The translations under genes were made by a program, and so were the position numbers. Shown piece after piece: positions 63,217 to 64,000 of a stretch of 64,000 nucleotides of DNA. Source of the stretch: Saprolegnia diclina VS20 (taxonomy: Eukaryota; Oomycota; Saprolegniomycetes; Saprolegniales; Saprolegniaceae); NCBI RefSeq assembly GCF_000281045.1, contig NW_008246073.1, positions 800,199-864,198 of the forward strand. The letters run 5' to 3'. Under the pieces are notes generated by a model, which had not been told where the DNA came from, ran no database searches, and saw only the letters and a program-made list of their open reading frames with translations. Each line of letters begins with the position of its first letter. Positions within the stretch are counted from its first letter, which is position 1.

Positions 63217-64000
63217 ATGCCTCGGAAGACCAAACGAGTCCTGCACTTGGAGCACGCACGCAAGGCCCGAAAGCTGGACCGTGCTGAGGCCGTCTCCGCA
63301 GCACAAGGTACTTTGCGCTAGGGTAACTTTCTACAACGGACTATTGTATCTAGGCCCACCCCTGGAGCAGGAGGAGACCGTTCTTGACGACGGCATCGAG
63401 GTCGACGACTCGGAGGACGACAACGCAGAGGACGAAGACTTCTTCATGGTCACAGGCAACATCAACGTCGACGAGGGTCCACGTGAAGAAGGTCCAGATG
63501 AAGAAGAGACTCCAGTCGTTTGGACCATCGCGCACGATGACAAGGCTGCGCAGCGCAAGCGAGCCGCGTACGTCGGCACCAGATGCTTACTGTGTTCGAG
63601 GCCCTGCGCCCCGATTGTGTCGGTGTCTTTCTGTTCGACAACAGCACCAACCATGGTGCTTTTTCTGCCGACGCGCTCAATACGTCAAACATGAACCTCA
63701 ACCCCGGCGGCAAGCAACCCAAGCTGCGCGACGGCTGATACGAGAAGGATGGCGTGCGTGTCACGCAGTCGCTGGTCAAAGCTCCCGACGAAACGCCCAA
63801 GGGTATCAGGATCGTACTCCAGGAGCGGGGCCTTTGAAGCGCCAGCCTCAGACTCGACACGGCGAAGGACCTCCTCGGATCCCAGCCCGACTTCACGTCC
63901 CAGAAGGGCTGCGTTGAAGAAACCATTGAGGCTGCTGGGCACGTCGCTCTCTTTCTGCCCAAGTTTCACTGCGAGTTCAATGTCATCGAGATGTACTGGG
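63217..64000 (+). pseudogene. Decayed DDE-type transposase, 3' end beyond window
   Basis: ATG 63217 (MPRKTKRVLHLEHARKARKL) and a 46-bp intron (63308-63353) lead into an acidic region (DDSEDDNAEDEDFF). Near 63580 the frame changes, and the catalytic core continues in another frame: MLTVFEALRPD, VFLFDNSTNHGAFS, NMNLNPGGKQPKLRDG, PKGIRIVLQERGL, FLPKFHCEFNVIEMYWG. These match the DDE-superfamily transposase type common in fungi and oomycetes, where FDNSTNH holds a catalytic Asp and PKFHCExNxIE the Glu. In the core frame two codons are TGA (after LRDG and after QERGL) where relatives usually have an aromatic residue, probably TGG to TGA changes. The frame change also implies loss of an internal segment. 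Confidence 0.75.

Noticed and set aside
1-64000. CRISPR array, operons, bacterial-type terminators
   Set aside because: No regular spacer-repeat structure anywhere; genes are intron-bearing and eukaryotic, so bacterial features are not expected.

Overview
The window looks like nuclear DNA of an oomycete, probably a saprolegnialean water mould (Aphanomyces/Saprolegnia/Achlya type). The reasons are dense GC-rich genes, very short spliceosomal introns (about 41-59 bp, usually GTACG/GTAG...TAG), seven-helix proteins fused to signalling domains, a three-repeat MYB factor, and a PSP1-domain protein. The genus is an inference; there is no rRNA or other marker gene. Intron-exon models below were built by eye from frame continuity and splice motifs.

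Layout. 1-4845 (-): N-terminal 1.6k residues of a bridge-like lipid-transfer protein (FMP27/SABRE/Hobbit type), running off the left edge. 6104-13596 (+): three tandem multi-exon genes, each about seven membrane helices plus a class III nucleotide-cyclase-like domain. 14214-17556: a non-autonomous long-TIR transposon (10-bp target duplication) that contains a second transposon (8-bp target duplication). 17652-22877 (+): VLIG/URGCP-type giant GTPase A. 23039-24909 (-): AT-hook/Kelch protein, divergent from 25404-30810 (+), a 1,756-residue TPR-type protein ending in a CHAT-like region. 30869-31456 (-): small single-pass membrane protein. 32245-38634 (-) and 40326-46731 (+): head-to-head giant GTPases B and C, which carry an N-terminal MACPF-like module that A lacks. 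46787-48800 (-): a decayed copy of the next family; then 49144-51519 (-) and 52190-54358 (-), two intact 7TM + TKL kinase + DEP proteins. 55071-56700 (+): R1R2R3-MYB factor. 57044-59408 (-): IQANK1-like ankyrin protein. 60412-62130 (+): PSP1-domain protein. 62303-62749 (-): PB1-domain protein. 63217-64000 (+): decayed DDE transposase.

Themes. Three families (7TM-cyclase, giant GTPase, 7TM-TKL-DEP) are each present as local triplets, with signs of homogenisation between copies (about 280 bp between two cyclase genes; about 2.7 kb between GTPases B and C, which also contains an assembly gap). The membrane-receptor-like cyclases and kinases suggest a signalling-rich segment; the GTPases resemble the interferon-inducible VLIG family of animals, but their role here is unknown. 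Two N gaps (14765-14864 and 42642-42861) both coincide with duplicated sequence and look like assembly artefacts or poor size estimates.
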